From NCBI RefSeq assembly GCF_027460265.1, contig NZ_JAPZBC010000001.1, positions 5,622,001-5,686,000 of the forward strand: a DNA stretch of 64,000 bases. Reading direction: 5' to 3'. Shown here piece after piece: positions 53,410 to 62,898 of the stretch (its first letter is position 1; every line of letters starts with the position of its first letter). This DNA comes from Streptomyces sp. WMMC940. Lineage in GTDB: Bacteria; Actinomycetota; Actinomycetes; Streptomycetales; Streptomycetaceae. The notes under the pieces are model-generated. The model saw only the letters and a program-made list of their open reading frames with translations. It was not told the DNA's origin and made no database searches. The translations under genes were made by a program, and so were the position numbers.

Positions 53410-54002
53410 GGCCGCTCTCCGCGCTTGACCTGGGGCTTGGGCAGGCGCAGTCGGCGAATCTGGAGCGTGCGCATCAGGCCGTAGGCCACCGCGCCGCGCT
53501 TCGGCTCGTCCGGGAAGCGCTCGTTCAGCTGCTTCTTCAGCCGGATCCAGATACCGATCGAGTCGACCACGATCATCACGATCACACCGAGCCACAGCAG
53601 CATCGCGATGTTCTGCAGCTGGGGGACGCGGATCATGGAGAGCACCAGGATCACCACGGCCAGCGGCAGGAAGAACTCGGCGATGCAGAACCGCGAGTCC
53701 ACGAAGTCGCGGACGAAGCGACGCACCGGACCCTTGTCGCGCGGCGGCAGATAGCGCTCGTCGCCTCCGGCCAGCGCCTCGCGCTGCTTGGCCAGGTCGG
53801 CACGGCGCGCCTCGCGCTGGCGGCGCATGGCCTCCTTGCGGTCGAGGGGTGCCGACTGCGCCCGGCGACGCTGCGTCTGGGCCTCACTCCGCTTCGGGGT
53901 CGGGCGGCCCTTGGGGGCCTCGGGGTCGCGGGGCTGCTTGGAGAGGTCCGCCGTCACCTTGCCGGTGGGGGCCTTCTCTTCCTTGGAACGGCTACGGAAC
54001 AC
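53406..54002 (-). CDS. DUF3043-family membrane protein
   Basis: 198 residues. It has a long charged N-terminus (RSRSKEEKAPTGKVTADLSK, then KGRPTPKRSEAQTQRRRAQS and DRKEAMRRQREARRADL), then two transmembrane segments (FFLPLAVVILVLSMIRV and IAMLLWLGVIVMIVVDSIGIWI), then a short basic tail. This is the actinobacterial DUF3043 family. Function unknown. The GTG at 54002 starts it. It overlaps the methyltransferase start. Confidence 0.88.
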   Translation of the reverse strand: MFRSRSKEEKAPTGKVTADLSKQPRDPEAPKGRPTPKRSEAQTQRRRAQSAPLDRKEAMRRQREARRADLAKQREALAGGDERYLPPRDKGPVRRFVRDFVDSRFCIAEFFLPLAVVILVLSMIRVPQLQNIAMLLWLGVIVMIVVDSIGIWIRLKKQLNERFPDEPKRGAVAYGLMRTLQIRRLRLPKPQVKRGERP

Positions 54003-54290
54003 AAAACACAAGGGTACGGGGTGGCGGGCGACTGCCCCAGCCCCTTGGGGAACGATCCGGCAACGGCGCGCGTCCTCACGGGCAGAAGCAGCAGGAACGT
54101 GCCCGGGGCGACACGACCGCCGCCTCCCCCGAAGTCCACCTACTCCTTGCGCGGGAGCGGGACGGCCCGCAGGTCGTCCTTGGGGATGAGCGCATCGGCG
54201 CTCGAACAGTGCGGTAATGGATGCAGGGCCCGTACTGTGGGTTCTGGAGAAGCCGGAGCTGAGTCCGTCAGAAGGGGGCGCGCGAAGCCC

Positions 54291-55085
54291 ATGAGCGGTG
54301 TCATGAAGCGTATGGGGATGATCTTCCGCGCGAAGGCCAACAAGGCCCTTGACCGGGCCGAGGATCCGCGCGAGACCCTCGATTACTCGTATCAGAAGCA
54401 GCTGGAGCTGCTGCAGAAGGTCCGCCGCGGCGTCGCCGACGTGGCGACCTCCCGCAAGCGCCTGGAGCTGCAGCTGAACCAGCTCCAGAGCCAGTCCTCC
54501 AAGCTGGAGGACCAGGGCCGCAAGGCGCTGGCACTCGGCCGCGAGGACCTTGCGCGCGAGGCGCTGTCCCGCCGTGCCGCGCTCCAGCAGCAGGTCACCG
54601 ATCTGGAGACCCAGCACCAGACGCTGCAGGGCGAGGAGGAGAAGCTCACCCTCGCCGCCCAGCGGCTGCAGGCCAAGGTCGACGCCTTCCGCACGAAGAA
54701 GGAGACCATCAAGGCCACGTACACCGCCGCCCAGGCCCAGACCCGGATCGGCGAGGCGTTCTCCGGCATCTCCGAGGAGATGGGCGACGTCGGTCTCGCG
54801 ATCCAGCGCGCCGAGGACAAGACCGCCCAGCTGCAGGCGCGGGCCGGTGCCATCGACGAGCTGCTCGCGTCCGGCGCGCTGGACGACCCGACCGGGATGG
54901 CGAAGGACGACATCGCGGCGGAGCTGGACCGCATCTCCGGAGGCACGGACGTCGAACTGGAGCTGCAGCGGATGAAGGCCGAGCTGGCCGGGGGCAGCAC
55001 CCAGCAGCAGGCCATCGAGGGAGGCGAGGGCTCGGCGCAGGACCAGGCCCAGGGCCGTACCCAGCACAAGTTCGACAAACAGTAG
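54291..55085 (+). CDS. pspA: PspA/IM30-family protein
   Basis: A 264-residue membrane-associated coiled-coil protein. MKRMGMIFRAKANKALDRAEDPRETLDYSY is the family's N-terminal amphipathic helix and conserved AEDP start. The rest is long coiled coil (RKRLELQLNQLQSQSSKLED, LARRAALQQQVTDLETQHQT). The last 35 residues are Gly/Gln-rich. PspA/IM30 proteins protect or remodel the membrane under stress. A second ATG at 54303 (MKRM) is possible. The next gene encodes its usual actinobacterial partner. Confidence 0.93.
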   Translation: MSGVMKRMGMIFRAKANKALDRAEDPRETLDYSYQKQLELLQKVRRGVADVATSRKRLELQLNQLQSQSSKLEDQGRKALALGREDLAREALSRRAALQQQVTDLETQHQTLQGEEEKLTLAAQRLQAKVDAFRTKKETIKATYTAAQAQTRIGEAFSGISEEMGDVGLAIQRAEDKTAQLQARAGAIDELLASGALDDPTGMAKDDIAAELDRISGGTDVELELQRMKAELAGGSTQQQAIEGGEGSAQDQAQGRTQHKFDKQ

Positions 55086-55097
55086 GGACGGCGCGTC

Positions 55098-55376
55098 ATG
55101 ATCGTACGGATCATGGGGGAGGGCCAGTGGACCGTGGCGGACAGCCACTTCGCCGAGCTGAACAAGCTCGACGACGAGCTGTTGGCCGAGATGGAGACGG
55201 GTGACCGGGACGGCTTCCGCCGCACCCTCTGCGCGCTGCTCGACGAGGTGCGCCGCTGCGGGGCACCGCTCGCGGACGACGCACTGGAGCCCTCCGAGCT
55301 GATCCTGCCCTCCCCGGACGCGACGCTCGACGAGGTCCGCGCCATGCTCAGCGACAACGGCCTCATCCCGGGCTGA
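55098..55376 (+). CDS. PspA-associated protein (PspAA)
   Basis: 92 residues: MIVRIMGEGQWTVADSHFAELNKLDDELLAEME, then GPLADDALEPSELILPSPDATLDEVRAMLSDNGLIPG-type C-terminus. The PspAA family occurs next to pspA in actinobacteria. It begins 12 bases after the pspA stop and must be cotranscribed. The molecular role is unknown. A strong hairpin follows. Confidence 0.85.
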   Translation: MIVRIMGEGQWTVADSHFAELNKLDDELLAEMETGDRDGFRRTLCALLDEVRRCGAPLADDALEPSELILPSPDATLDEVRAMLSDNGLIPG

Positions 55377-55404
55377 TCCCGGCCCCGGCTCCCGCTTCGA
55401 CCAC

Positions 55405-55440
55405 GGCCCGCGGCCGGACACCCCCGTCCGGCCGCGGGCC
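55405..55440 (+). terminator. Terminator of the pspA operon
   Basis: A perfect 15-bp stem (55405-55419 with 55426-55440), 6-base loop. Confidence 0.8.
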
Positions 55441-55559
55441 CCGTCGTCGCCGACCTCGGTCCGGCCCGGGGCTGGCGCGTCGCCGGGCCTGAGCGCCTGT
55501 GCCCGGACCCGGGGGCCTCGCCTCCGTCCCGGGGACCCTCCGCTCCGGCCCCGTCTCCG

Positions 55560-55720
55560 CCCGGCTGCCGTCGTCCGTCTCCGCCGGTGCGTTCGGCTGC
55601 TTCCCTCCTCCTGGCTCGCGGTTCCTCCGTGTGTTCGCCGGGTCGTGCGTCACGGACCCCGGCTGCCGTCGTCCGTCTCCGCCGGTGCGTTCGGCTGCTT
55701 CCCTCCTCCTGGCTCGCGGT
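55560..55720. repeat. 63-bp perfect direct repeat
   Basis: Positions 55560-55622 and 55658-55720 are identical over 63 bases (starting CCCGGCTGCCGTCGTCCGTC), separated by 35 bases. The array lies in the 453-base spacer between the pspA operon and the histidine kinase gene. Confidence 0.85.
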
Positions 55721-55829
55721 CCTTCCGCCGGTCCGCCCGGTTGCCCGCCACAGGCCCACGGCTCCAGCTCCGGCCGGCCTGCCCCGGGTCCCGCCCCCGC
55801 CCGGATCCGACCCCGTACCGTTGCCTGAC
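55721..55829 (+). promoter_or_regulatory. Promoter region of the two-component system; probable leaderless start
   Basis: TACCGT at 55816-55821 lies 8 bases before the GTG at 55830, and there is no ribosome site, which together suggests a -10 element with a leaderless transcript. Confidence 0.45.
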
Positions 55830-57098
55830 GTGACCGCACCTCTGACCGGCCTCAGCCGGCTCGCGCCGACCCGCTCCTGGCTGCGTGCGCATCCGACGGC
55901 GTTCGACGCGGGCCTCGCGGCGGCGGTGCTCGTGTGCATGGTCGTCGCGTCGTTCGCCGACCCCCACGGGCCGCACGGACCGACGTTCGGCACCCGCACG
56001 CCCGAGCTCCGCAGCCTGCTGCTGATGACGGCGGCCGCCGGAGCCCTCGTGTTCCGGCGCGGCCGCCCCGTGACCGTGCTGGCGGTCACCGGTGCCGTGT
56101 CCGTCGCCGAGCTCGTCGCCGGCGACCCGCCCGCGCCCATCGCCATGTCCGCGGTGATCGCCCTCTACACGGTCGCCTCCCGCACCGACCGGCCGACGAC
56201 CTGGCGGGTCGGCCTGCCGACCATGACCGTGCTGACCGGGTCGGCCATGCTGTTCGGCTCCGCGCCCTGGTACAGCCAGGAGAACCTCGGCATCTTCGCC
56301 TGGACCGGCATGGCGGCCGCCGCGGGCGACGCCGTACGGAGCCGCCGCGCCTTCGTCGACGCCATACGGGAGCGGGCCGAACGGGCCGAGCGCACCCGCG
56401 ACGAGGAGGCCCGCCGCCGTGTCGCCGAGGAGCGCCTGCGGATCGCCCGCGACCTCCACGACGTCGTCGCCCACCACATCGCCCTGGTCAACGTTCAGGC
56501 CGGAGTGGCCGCGCACGTCATGGACAAGCGTCCGGACCAGGCCAAGGAGGCCCTGTCGCACGTGCGGGAGGCGAGCCGCTCGGCGCTGAACGAGCTGCGC
56601 GCCACCGTCGGTCTGCTCAGGCAGTCGGGGGACCCCGAGGCGCCCACCGAACCGGCCCCCGGACTCGCCGTCCTCGACCCGCTGCTGGACGGCTTCCGGC
56701 GGGCCGGGCTGCCCGTCGAGCTGGCCCGCACCGACCAGGACACCGCGCTGCCCGCCGCCGTCGACCTCGCCGCGTACCGGATCGTCCAGGAGGCACTCAC
56801 CAATGTGCGCAAGCACGCCGGGGCGGCCGCCAAGGCGGAGGTGAGCGTCGTACGGGTGGGCCGGACCGTGGAGGTCACCGTCCTCGACGACGGCCGCCCC
56901 GCCGGCACGGTACGGGAGGGCGCCGACGGCGACCCGGCGGCCGGGGGCGGCAGCGGCGGGCACGGCCTGATCGGGATGCGTGAGCGCGTCACGGCCCTCG
57001 GTGGCACGCTGACCGCGGGCCCCCGCTACGGAGGTGGCTTCCGGGTGCAGGCGATACTGCCGGTCAAGGCCCGCGCGGAGGGGGACGAGGACGGATGA
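55830..57098 (+). CDS. Sensor histidine kinase, NarL-type (HisKA_3)
   Basis: 422 residues. Four to five transmembrane helices span residues about 25-165 with little extracellular sequence. A coiled linker (ERAERAERTRDEEARRRVAE) leads to the HisKA_3 dimerisation domain, ERLRIARDLHDVVAHHIALV, with phospho-acceptor His210. The ATPase domain has YRIVQEALTNVRKHAG (N box), VTVLDDGRPAG and GHGLIGMRERVTALGG (G2-type). The small periplasmic part suggests sensing within the membrane. Its stop overlaps the response regulator start by 4 bases. Confidence 0.93.
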   Translation: MTAPLTGLSRLAPTRSWLRAHPTAFDAGLAAAVLVCMVVASFADPHGPHGPTFGTRTPELRSLLLMTAAAGALVFRRGRPVTVLAVTGAVSVAELVAGDPPAPIAMSAVIALYTVASRTDRPTTWRVGLPTMTVLTGSAMLFGSAPWYSQENLGIFAWTGMAAAAGDAVRSRRAFVDAIRERAERAERTRDEEARRRVAEERLRIARDLHDVVAHHIALVNVQAGVAAHVMDKRPDQAKEALSHVREASRSALNELRATVGLLRQSGDPEAPTEPAPGLAVLDPLLDGFRRAGLPVELARTDQDTALPAAVDLAAYRIVQEALTNVRKHAGAAAKAEVSVVRVGRTVEVTVLDDGRPAGTVREGADGDPAAGGGSGGHGLIGMRERVTALGGTLTAGPRYGGGFRVQAILPVKARAEGDEDG

Positions 57099-57781
57099 CC
57101 ATCAGGGTGCTGCTCGCCGACGACCAGGCTCTGCTGCGCAGCGCGTTCAAGGTGCTGGTGGACTCCGAACCCGACATGGAGGTCGTGGGCGAGGCCGCGG
57201 ACGGCGCCGAGGCCGTGGATCTCGCCCGCTCGGCCCGCGCCGACGTCGTCCTCATGGACATCCGGATGCCCGGCACGGACGGCCTCGCAGCCACCCGCAT
57301 GATCAGTGCCGACCCCGGACTCGCCGAGGTGCGGGTGGTGATGCTGACGACGTTCGAGGTGGACGAGTACGTCGTCCAGTCACTGCGGGCCGGCGCCTCG
57401 GGCTTCCTCGGCAAGGGCGCGGAACCCGATGAACTGCTGAACGCCATCCGGATCGCGGCCGCCGGCGACGCGCTGCTCTCGCCCGCGGCCACCAAGGGGC
57501 TCATCGCCAAGTTCCTGGCGCAGGGCGGGAGTTCGGAGGGCGGACAGGGCTCCGGGGCGTACTCGGAGCGGCTGGCCGCGCTGACGGGCCGCGAGCGCGA
57601 GGTCCTCGTCCTCGTCGCCGGCGGCCACTCCAACGACGGGATCGCGGACCGGCTGGAGGTCAGCCCGCTCACCGTCAAGACGCATGTGAACCGGGCGATG
57701 GCGAAGCTCGGCGCCCGCGACCGGGCGCAATTGGTGGTCATCGCGTACGAATCGGGCCTGGTACGCCCACGGGTGGACTGA
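57095..57781 (+). CDS. Response regulator, LuxR/NarL-type
   Basis: 228 residues. Receiver domain: MTIRVLLADDQALLRS with DD, phospho-acceptor Asp55 in ADVVLMDIRMPG, Thr in VVMLTTFEVDEYV and Lys in FLGKGAEPDEL. The output domain shows LTGREREVLVLVAGGHSNDGIADRLEVSPLTVKTHVNRAMAKLG, a complete LuxR HTH. It is cotranslated with the kinase. A 7-bp inverted repeat starting 15 bases after its stop, upstream of the RND gene, is a likely target. Confidence 0.95.
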   Translation: MTIRVLLADDQALLRSAFKVLVDSEPDMEVVGEAADGAEAVDLARSARADVVLMDIRMPGTDGLAATRMISADPGLAEVRVVMLTTFEVDEYVVQSLRAGASGFLGKGAEPDELLNAIRIAAAGDALLSPAATKGLIAKFLAQGGSSEGGQGSGAYSERLAALTGREREVLVLVAGGHSNDGIADRLEVSPLTVKTHVNRAMAKLGARDRAQLVVIAYESGLVRPRVD

Positions 57782-57795
57782 GTCTCCACCCGGCA

Positions 57796-57813
57796 GTACT
57801 CCATGCGGAGTAC
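57796..57813. promoter_or_regulatory. Inverted repeat upstream of the RND gene
   Basis: GTACTCC-N4-GGAGTAC, perfect 7-base arms, 142 bases before the RND start codon. Symmetry and position suggest binding by the adjacent LuxR-type regulator. Confidence 0.55.
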
Positions 57814-57954
57814 GCAGCGGACCAGGATCTGGACCTGGGGCCGACGGATCCGCCCGCACGGATGCCGGATCGTATGGATGGGCACCTGCCCCCGCTCCGG
57901 TCCCGGGTCAGCGAAACCATTGCCGCCGGCCACACGTCACAGAAGAGAGACCCC

Positions 57955-60900
57955 ATGTCCTGGCTGTCCAGACTCAGCCTCGCGCAACGGGCCCTGACAG
58001 GGCTGATGTCGGTCGTGGCGATCGTCTTCGGAGCGATCGCCATTCCCCAGCTCAAGCAGCAGCTGCTGCCCTCCATCGAACTGCCGATGGTGTCCGTGCT
58101 GGCCCCCTACCAGGGCGCGTCGCCCGATGTGGTCGAGAAGCAGGTCGTCGAGCCGCTCGAGAGCACCATCAAGGCGGTCGACGGCATCAAGGGCGTCACC
58201 TCGACGGCGAGTGAGGGCAACGCCGTCATCATGGCCTCGTTCGACTACGGGGACGAGGGCACCAAGCAGCTCGTCGCCGACGTCCAGCAGGCCGTGAACC
58301 GCGCCCGCGTCCAGCTGCCCGACGACGTCGACCCGCAGGTCGTCGCCGGCTCCACCGACGACATACCGACCGTCGTCCTCGCCGCCGGCTCCGGCCCGGA
58401 CCAGCGCGGGGGCGCCCCCGGGCCGGAGGCTCTGGGGGACCTCGCCGACCGGCTGGAGCGGACCGTCGTCCCCGCGCTCGAGGACATCGAGGGCGTCGGC
58501 CAGGTCAGCGTCGACGGCGTCCAGGACCTCCAGGTCTCCGTCACGCCCGACGACCGGAAGCTGGCCGCTGCCGGGCTGGACACCATGGCCCTGGCGGAGG
58601 CGCTCAGGGCGGGCGGAGCCACGATCCCCGCGGGTTCCTTCTCCGAGGCGGGTAGCAGCCGCACCGTCCAGGTCGGCGGCGGCTTCACCTCGCTGAAGCA
58701 GATCGAGGACCTGCGGATCGCCCCGCAGGCCGCTCCGGGCGCGGAGCCGCGCAAGCCGGCCGAGCCGGTCCGGCTCGGCGACATCGCCACGGTGAACCAG
58801 GAGGAGTCGCAGCGCGTCTCCATCACCCGCACCAACGGCCGACCGAGCCTCGCCGTGATGGCCACGATGGGCAAGGACGGCAGTGCCGTCGCCATCTCCG
58901 ACGCGGTCAGGGAGAAGCTTCCCGAGCTCCGCAAGGACCTGGGGGCGGGAGCCGAGCTGTCCGTCGTCTCCGACCAGGGCCCGGCGGTCTCGAAGTCGAT
59001 CTCCGGTCTGACGACGGAGGGAGCGCTCGGTCTGCTGTTCGCCGTGGTCGTCATCCTGGTCTTCCTGGCCTCGATCCGCTCGACCCTCGTCACCGCGGTC
59101 TCCATCCCGCTGTCCGTCGTCCTCGCGCTGATCGTGCTGTGGACCCGCGACCTGTCGCTCAACATGCTCACCCTCGGCGCGCTGACCATCGCGATCGGCC
59201 GCGTCGTGGACGACTCGATCGTGGTCCTCGAGAACATCAAGCGACACCTCGGCTACGGCGAGGAGCGGCAGTCCGCGATCCTCACCGCCGTCCGCGAGGT
59301 CGCGGGCGCCGTCACCTCGTCGACGCTCACCACGGTCGCCGTCTTCCTGCCGATCGGCCTGGTCGGCGGCATGGTCGGGGAGTTGTTCGGATCGTTCAGC
59401 CTGACGGTCACCGCCGCGCTCCTGGCGTCCCTGCTGGTCTCGCTCACCGTGGTGCCGGTGCTCTCGTACTGGTTCCTCCGCGCGCCTAAGGACGTCCGGG
59501 GCGTCGATCCGGACGAGGCGCGCCGCAAGGCCGAGGAGAAGGAGGCCCGCAGCCCGCTCCAGCGGATGTACGTGGCGGTGCTGCGGTTCGCCACCCGGCG
59601 CCGTCTCACCAGCGTGGCCATCGCGCTCGTGGTGCTCGTCGGCACCTTCGGCATGGCGCCGCTCCTGAAGACCAACTTCTTCGACCAGGGCGAGCAGGAG
59701 GTCATGTCGATCAAGCAGGAGCTGAGGCCGGGCACCAGCCTGGAGGCGGCCGACGCGTCGGCGAGGAAGATCGAGAAGGTCCTCGACGGGATCGACGGGA
59801 TCGAGGACTACCAGGTCACCGTCGGATCCTCCGGCTTCATGGCGGCCTTCGGCGGCGGTACGGGCGCCAACCAGGCCTCGTACCAGCTCACCCTGGAGGA
59901 CGCGGCCTCCTACGAGCGGACCCGCGACCGCATCGACGAGGAGCTCGGCAAGCTCGACGGCATCGGCGACACGACCATCGCGGCGGGCGACGGCTTCGGC
60001 AACCAGGACCTCAGCGTCGTGGTGAAGGCCGCCGACCCGGAGACCCTGCGCACCGCCTCCGAGCAGGTACGGGGCGAGGTCGCGAAGCTCGACGACGTCA
60101 CCGACGTCCAGAGCGACCTGGCCCAGTCCGTGCCGAGGATCTCCGTCAAGGCCAACGCGAAGGCCGCCCGGGCGGGCTTCAGCGACGCCGCGCTGGGCGG
60201 CGCGGTGGCCCAGGCCGTCCGCGGCACTCCGGCGGCCAAGGCGATCCTGGACGACACCGAGCGGGACGTCGTCATCACCTCCGCCAAGCCGGCGACGACG
60301 ATGGCCGAGCTGAAGGAGCTCCCCCTGGGGCCGGTGAAGCTCGGGGACATCGCCGAGGTGAAGCTCGTGCCCGGCCCGGTCTCCATGACCCGCATCGACG
60401 GCGCCCGCGCCGCCACGATCACGGCGAAGCCGACCGGCGACAACACGGGTGCGGTGAGCGCCGCGCTCCAGTCGAGGATCGACGCGCTGGACCTGCCGGA
60501 GGGCGCGACCGCGTCGATCGGCGGTGTCTCCGAGGACCAGGACGAGGCCTTCGCCTCGCTGGCCCTGGCGATGCTGGCGGCGATCGCGATCGTGTTCATG
60601 CTGCTGGTCGCCACGTTCAAGTCGCTGGTCCAGCCGCTGATCCTGCTGGTGTCCATCCCGTTCGCCGCGACGGGCGCGCTCGGTCTGCTGATCGCCACCG
60701 GCACCCCGATGGGCGTTCCGGCCCTGATCGGCATGCTGATGCTGATCGGCATCGTGGTCACCAACGCGATCGTGCTCATCGACCTCATCAACCAGTACCG
60801 GGCGCAGGGCCTGGGCGTGGTCGAGGCGGTCGTCGAGGGCGGCCGCCACCGGCTCCGCCCGATCCTGATGACGGCCCTGGCGACGATCTTCGCCCTGGTG

Positions 60901-61140
60901 CCGATGGCGCTGGGCGTCACGGGCGAGGGCGGCTTCATCGCCCAGCCGCTGGCCGTGGTCGTCATCGGCGGCCTGGTGACCTCCACGCTGCTGACGCTGC
61001 TGCTGGTGCCGACGCTCTACACGATGGTGGAACTCGGCAAGGAGCGCCGCCGTGCGCGGCGCGAGGCGAAGCGGGCGCGGAAATCCGGCGATGTGCCGCC
61101 GCGGCGGGCGGAGGAGGCCCCGGAGCCGGCAAACGCGTAG
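57955..61140 (+). CDS. RND-family efflux permease (HAE1/AcrB-like)
   Basis: A 1061-residue transporter. MSWLSRLSLAQRALTGLMSVVAIVFGAIAIPQLKQQLLPSIELPMVSVLAPYQGASPDVVE is the standard TM1 and porter start. TM4 holds the proton-relay pair in AIGRVVDDSIVVLENIKRH. Two homologous halves with large extracytoplasmic loops and twelve transmembrane helices are present; LMLIGIVVTNAIVLIDLIN marks the second half. The C-terminal tail is basic. No periplasmic adaptor or outer-membrane channel gene is present, as expected in a Gram-positive. The ATG at 57955 has AGAGAGA upstream. It is probably induced by the adjacent two-component system. Confidence 0.94.
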   Translation: MSWLSRLSLAQRALTGLMSVVAIVFGAIAIPQLKQQLLPSIELPMVSVLAPYQGASPDVVEKQVVEPLESTIKAVDGIKGVTSTASEGNAVIMASFDYGDEGTKQLVADVQQAVNRARVQLPDDVDPQVVAGSTDDIPTVVLAAGSGPDQRGGAPGPEALGDLADRLERTVVPALEDIEGVGQVSVDGVQDLQVSVTPDDRKLAAAGLDTMALAEALRAGGATIPAGSFSEAGSSRTVQVGGGFTSLKQIEDLRIAPQAAPGAEPRKPAEPVRLGDIATVNQEESQRVSITRTNGRPSLAVMATMGKDGSAVAISDAVREKLPELRKDLGAGAELSVVSDQGPAVSKSISGLTTEGALGLLFAVVVILVFLASIRSTLVTAVSIPLSVVLALIVLWTRDLSLNMLTLGALTIAIGRVVDDSIVVLENIKRHLGYGEERQSAILTAVREVAGAVTSSTLTTVAVFLPIGLVGGMVGELFGSFSLTVTAALLASLLVSLTVVPVLSYWFLRAPKDVRGVDPDEARRKAEEKEARSPLQRMYVAVLRFATRRRLTSVAIALVVLVGTFGMAPLLKTNFFDQGEQEVMSIKQELRPGTSLEAADASARKIEKVLDGIDGIEDYQVTVGSSGFMAAFGGGTGANQASYQLTLEDAASYERTRDRIDEELGKLDGIGDTTIAAGDGFGNQDLSVVVKAADPETLRTASEQVRGEVAKLDDVTDVQSDLAQSVPRISVKANAKAARAGFSDAALGGAVAQAVRGTPAAKAILDDTERDVVITSAKPATTMAELKELPLGPVKLGDIAEVKLVPGPVSMTRIDGARAATITAKPTGDNTGAVSAALQSRIDALDLPEGATASIGGVSEDQDEAFASLALAMLAAIAIVFMLLVATFKSLVQPLILLVSIPFAATGALGLLIATGTPMGVPALIGMLMLIGIVVTNAIVLIDLINQYRAQGLGVVEAVVEGGRHRLRPILMTALATIFALVPMALGVTGEGGFIAQPLAVVVIGGLVTSTLLTLLLVPTLYTMVELGKERRRARREAKRARKSGDVPPRRAEEAPEPANA

Positions 61141-61253
61141 CCGTACGCGCGGGCACGGGCCGTCCACGCACTGCAGCCGTCCCTGGTGGCGCGGGCCCGT
61201 CGTCCGGGCGCCGGGGGCGGCGGCCGGACGCGCCCCGCGCGGGCGCTCCCGGG

Positions 61254-61288
61254 CCCGTGAGGTGGGGCACCCGGCCCCGCCTCACGGG
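61254..61288 (+). terminator. Terminator of the RND gene
   Basis: A 15-bp stem with one mismatch (61254-61268 with 61274-61288) and a 5-base loop. A second hairpin follows. Confidence 0.65.
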
Positions 61289-61295
61289 GAAACGC

Positions 61296-61336
61296 CGTCG
61301 CCCCGGCACACGGACGGGTCGTGTGCCGGGGCGACG
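61296..61336 (-). terminator. Terminator of nadA
   Basis: A perfect 16-bp stem (61296-61311 with 61321-61336), 9-base loop, 37 bases beyond the nadA stop. Confidence 0.75.
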
Positions 61337-61372
61337 CGGGGTCTGCGGACGCGGCGGCTGCGCCCGTCACCG

Positions 61373-62593
61373 TCAGGGCAGCGCCAGCATGCGCTCCAGG
61401 GCGAGCTTGGCGAAACTCTCGGTCTCGCTGTCGACCTGGATCCGGTTGACCGGGTTCCCCTCCGCCAGGGACTCCAGCGCCCACACCAGGTGCGGCAGGT
61501 CGATCCGGTTCATCGTCGAGCAGAAGCAGACCGTCTTGTCGAGGAAGACGATCTCCTTGCCCTCGGGGGCGAAACGGTTCGCCAGGCGCCGTACCAGGTT
61601 CAGCTCCGTGCCGATCGCCCACTTGGAGCCCGCCGGCGCGGCCTCCAGCGCCTTGATGATGTACTCCGTGGAGCCGACGTGGTCCGCCGCGGCGACGACC
61701 TCGTGCTTGCACTCGGGGTGGACCAGGACGTTCACGCCCGGGATGCGCTCGCGGACGTCGTTCACGGAGTCCAGCGAGAAGCGGCCGTGCACGGAGCAGT
61801 GGCCGCGCCAGAGGATCATCCTCGCGTCGCGCAGCTGCTCGGCGGTGAGCCCGCCGTTCGGCCGGTGCGGGTTGTAGACGACGCAGTCGTCCAGGGACAT
61901 CCCCATGTCACGGACGGCGGTGTTCCGGCCGAGGTGCTGGTCGGGCAGGAAGAGGACCTTCTCGCCCTGCTCGAAGGCCCAGTCCAGCGCGCGCTTCGCG
62001 TTCGAGGACGTACAGATGGTGCCGCCGTGCTTGCCGGTGAACGCCTTGATGTCCGCGGAGGAGTTCATGTACGAGACGGGAACGGTGCGTTCCGCCACGC
62101 CGGCCTCGGTGAGGACGTCCCAGCACTCGGCGACCTGCTCGGCCGTGGCCATGTCGGCCATGGAGCAGCCGGCGGCGAGGTCGGGGAGGACGACCTTCTG
62201 GTCGTCACCGGTCAGGATGTCCGCCGACTCGGCCATGAAGTGCACACCGCAGAAGACGATGTACTCGGCCTCCGGCCGGGCCGCCGCGTCCTTGGCGAGC
62301 TTGAAGGAGTCGCCGGTGACGTCTGCGAACTGGATGACCTCGTCGCGCTGGTAGTGGTGACCGAGCACGAACACCTTGTCGCCGAGCTTCTCCTTCGCCG
62401 CGCGGGCGCGCTCCACCAGGTCCGGGTCGGACGGGGAGGGAAGGTCGCCGGGGCACTCGACGCCCCGCTCGCTCCTGGGGTCGGCTTCGCGTCCGAGCAG
62501 CAGCAGGGCGAGCGGCGTCGGCTGGACATCCTGGGAGCCCCCTGCCGCGCCGGGCGCGGTGAGGGAGGGCTGGGCGGTGGTCACGTCACGCAC
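61373..62593 (-). CDS. nadA: Quinolinate synthase A
   Basis: A 406-residue 4Fe-4S enzyme condensing iminoaspartate with dihydroxyacetone phosphate to quinolinate for NAD synthesis. VFVLGHHYQRDEVIQFADVTGDSF, IVFCGVHFMAESADIL (cluster Cys), LPDLAAGCSMADMA, VHPECKHEVV and ICFCSTMN-type VCFCSTMNRIDLPH supply the cysteines. The N-terminal 45 residues are an extra, low-complexity stretch. Starts at the GTG at 62593 or an in-frame GTG at 62584. No nadB or nadC is visible in the window. Confidence 0.95.
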   Translation of the reverse strand: MRDVTTAQPSLTAPGAAGGSQDVQPTPLALLLLGREADPRSERGVECPGDLPSPSDPDLVERARAAKEKLGDKVFVLGHHYQRDEVIQFADVTGDSFKLAKDAAARPEAEYIVFCGVHFMAESADILTGDDQKVVLPDLAAGCSMADMATAEQVAECWDVLTEAGVAERTVPVSYMNSSADIKAFTGKHGGTICTSSNAKRALDWAFEQGEKVLFLPDQHLGRNTAVRDMGMSLDDCVVYNPHRPNGGLTAEQLRDARMILWRGHCSVHGRFSLDSVNDVRERIPGVNVLVHPECKHEVVAAADHVGSTEYIIKALEAAPAGSKWAIGTELNLVRRLANRFAPEGKEIVFLDKTVCFCSTMNRIDLPHLVWALESLAEGNPVNRIQVDSETESFAKLALERMLALP

Positions 62594-62898
62594 CCTTTCT
62601 ACTCTTCGGTCGGGGCGACGGAGCCGCCGCCGGTGGGCCCCCGGGGTGCACCGGAGGAGCCTTTTCGTCTATTTGACACTATCTATCATAACCGCTTCAC
62701 GTCACTTTGACGATGTCCATAGCGTCGATGTGACGCAATTCCTGGTTCCCGGGCCGAGCCGTCCACAGGTCGATGACCCGGGGGGAGGGCATGTGCGAGC
62801 ATGAAAGGGAAAGACCAGGGCCGGTCCGGAATGAATCCGGAGCCCCGCCGGTTGCCAACGTCGGCAAGCAGTCTCCGTACAACCCGGGAGAGAAGCAG
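62594..62898. promoter_or_regulatory. Divergent region of nadA and the iron-sulfur carrier
   Basis: It includes the most AT-rich stretch here, TATTTGACACTATCTATCATA-like at 62670-62690, whose reverse strand offers a TATGAT -10 for nadA (62685-62690). The plus-strand leader runs to the GGGAG ribosome site at 62886-62890. I see no perfect operator palindrome. Confidence 0.45.
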
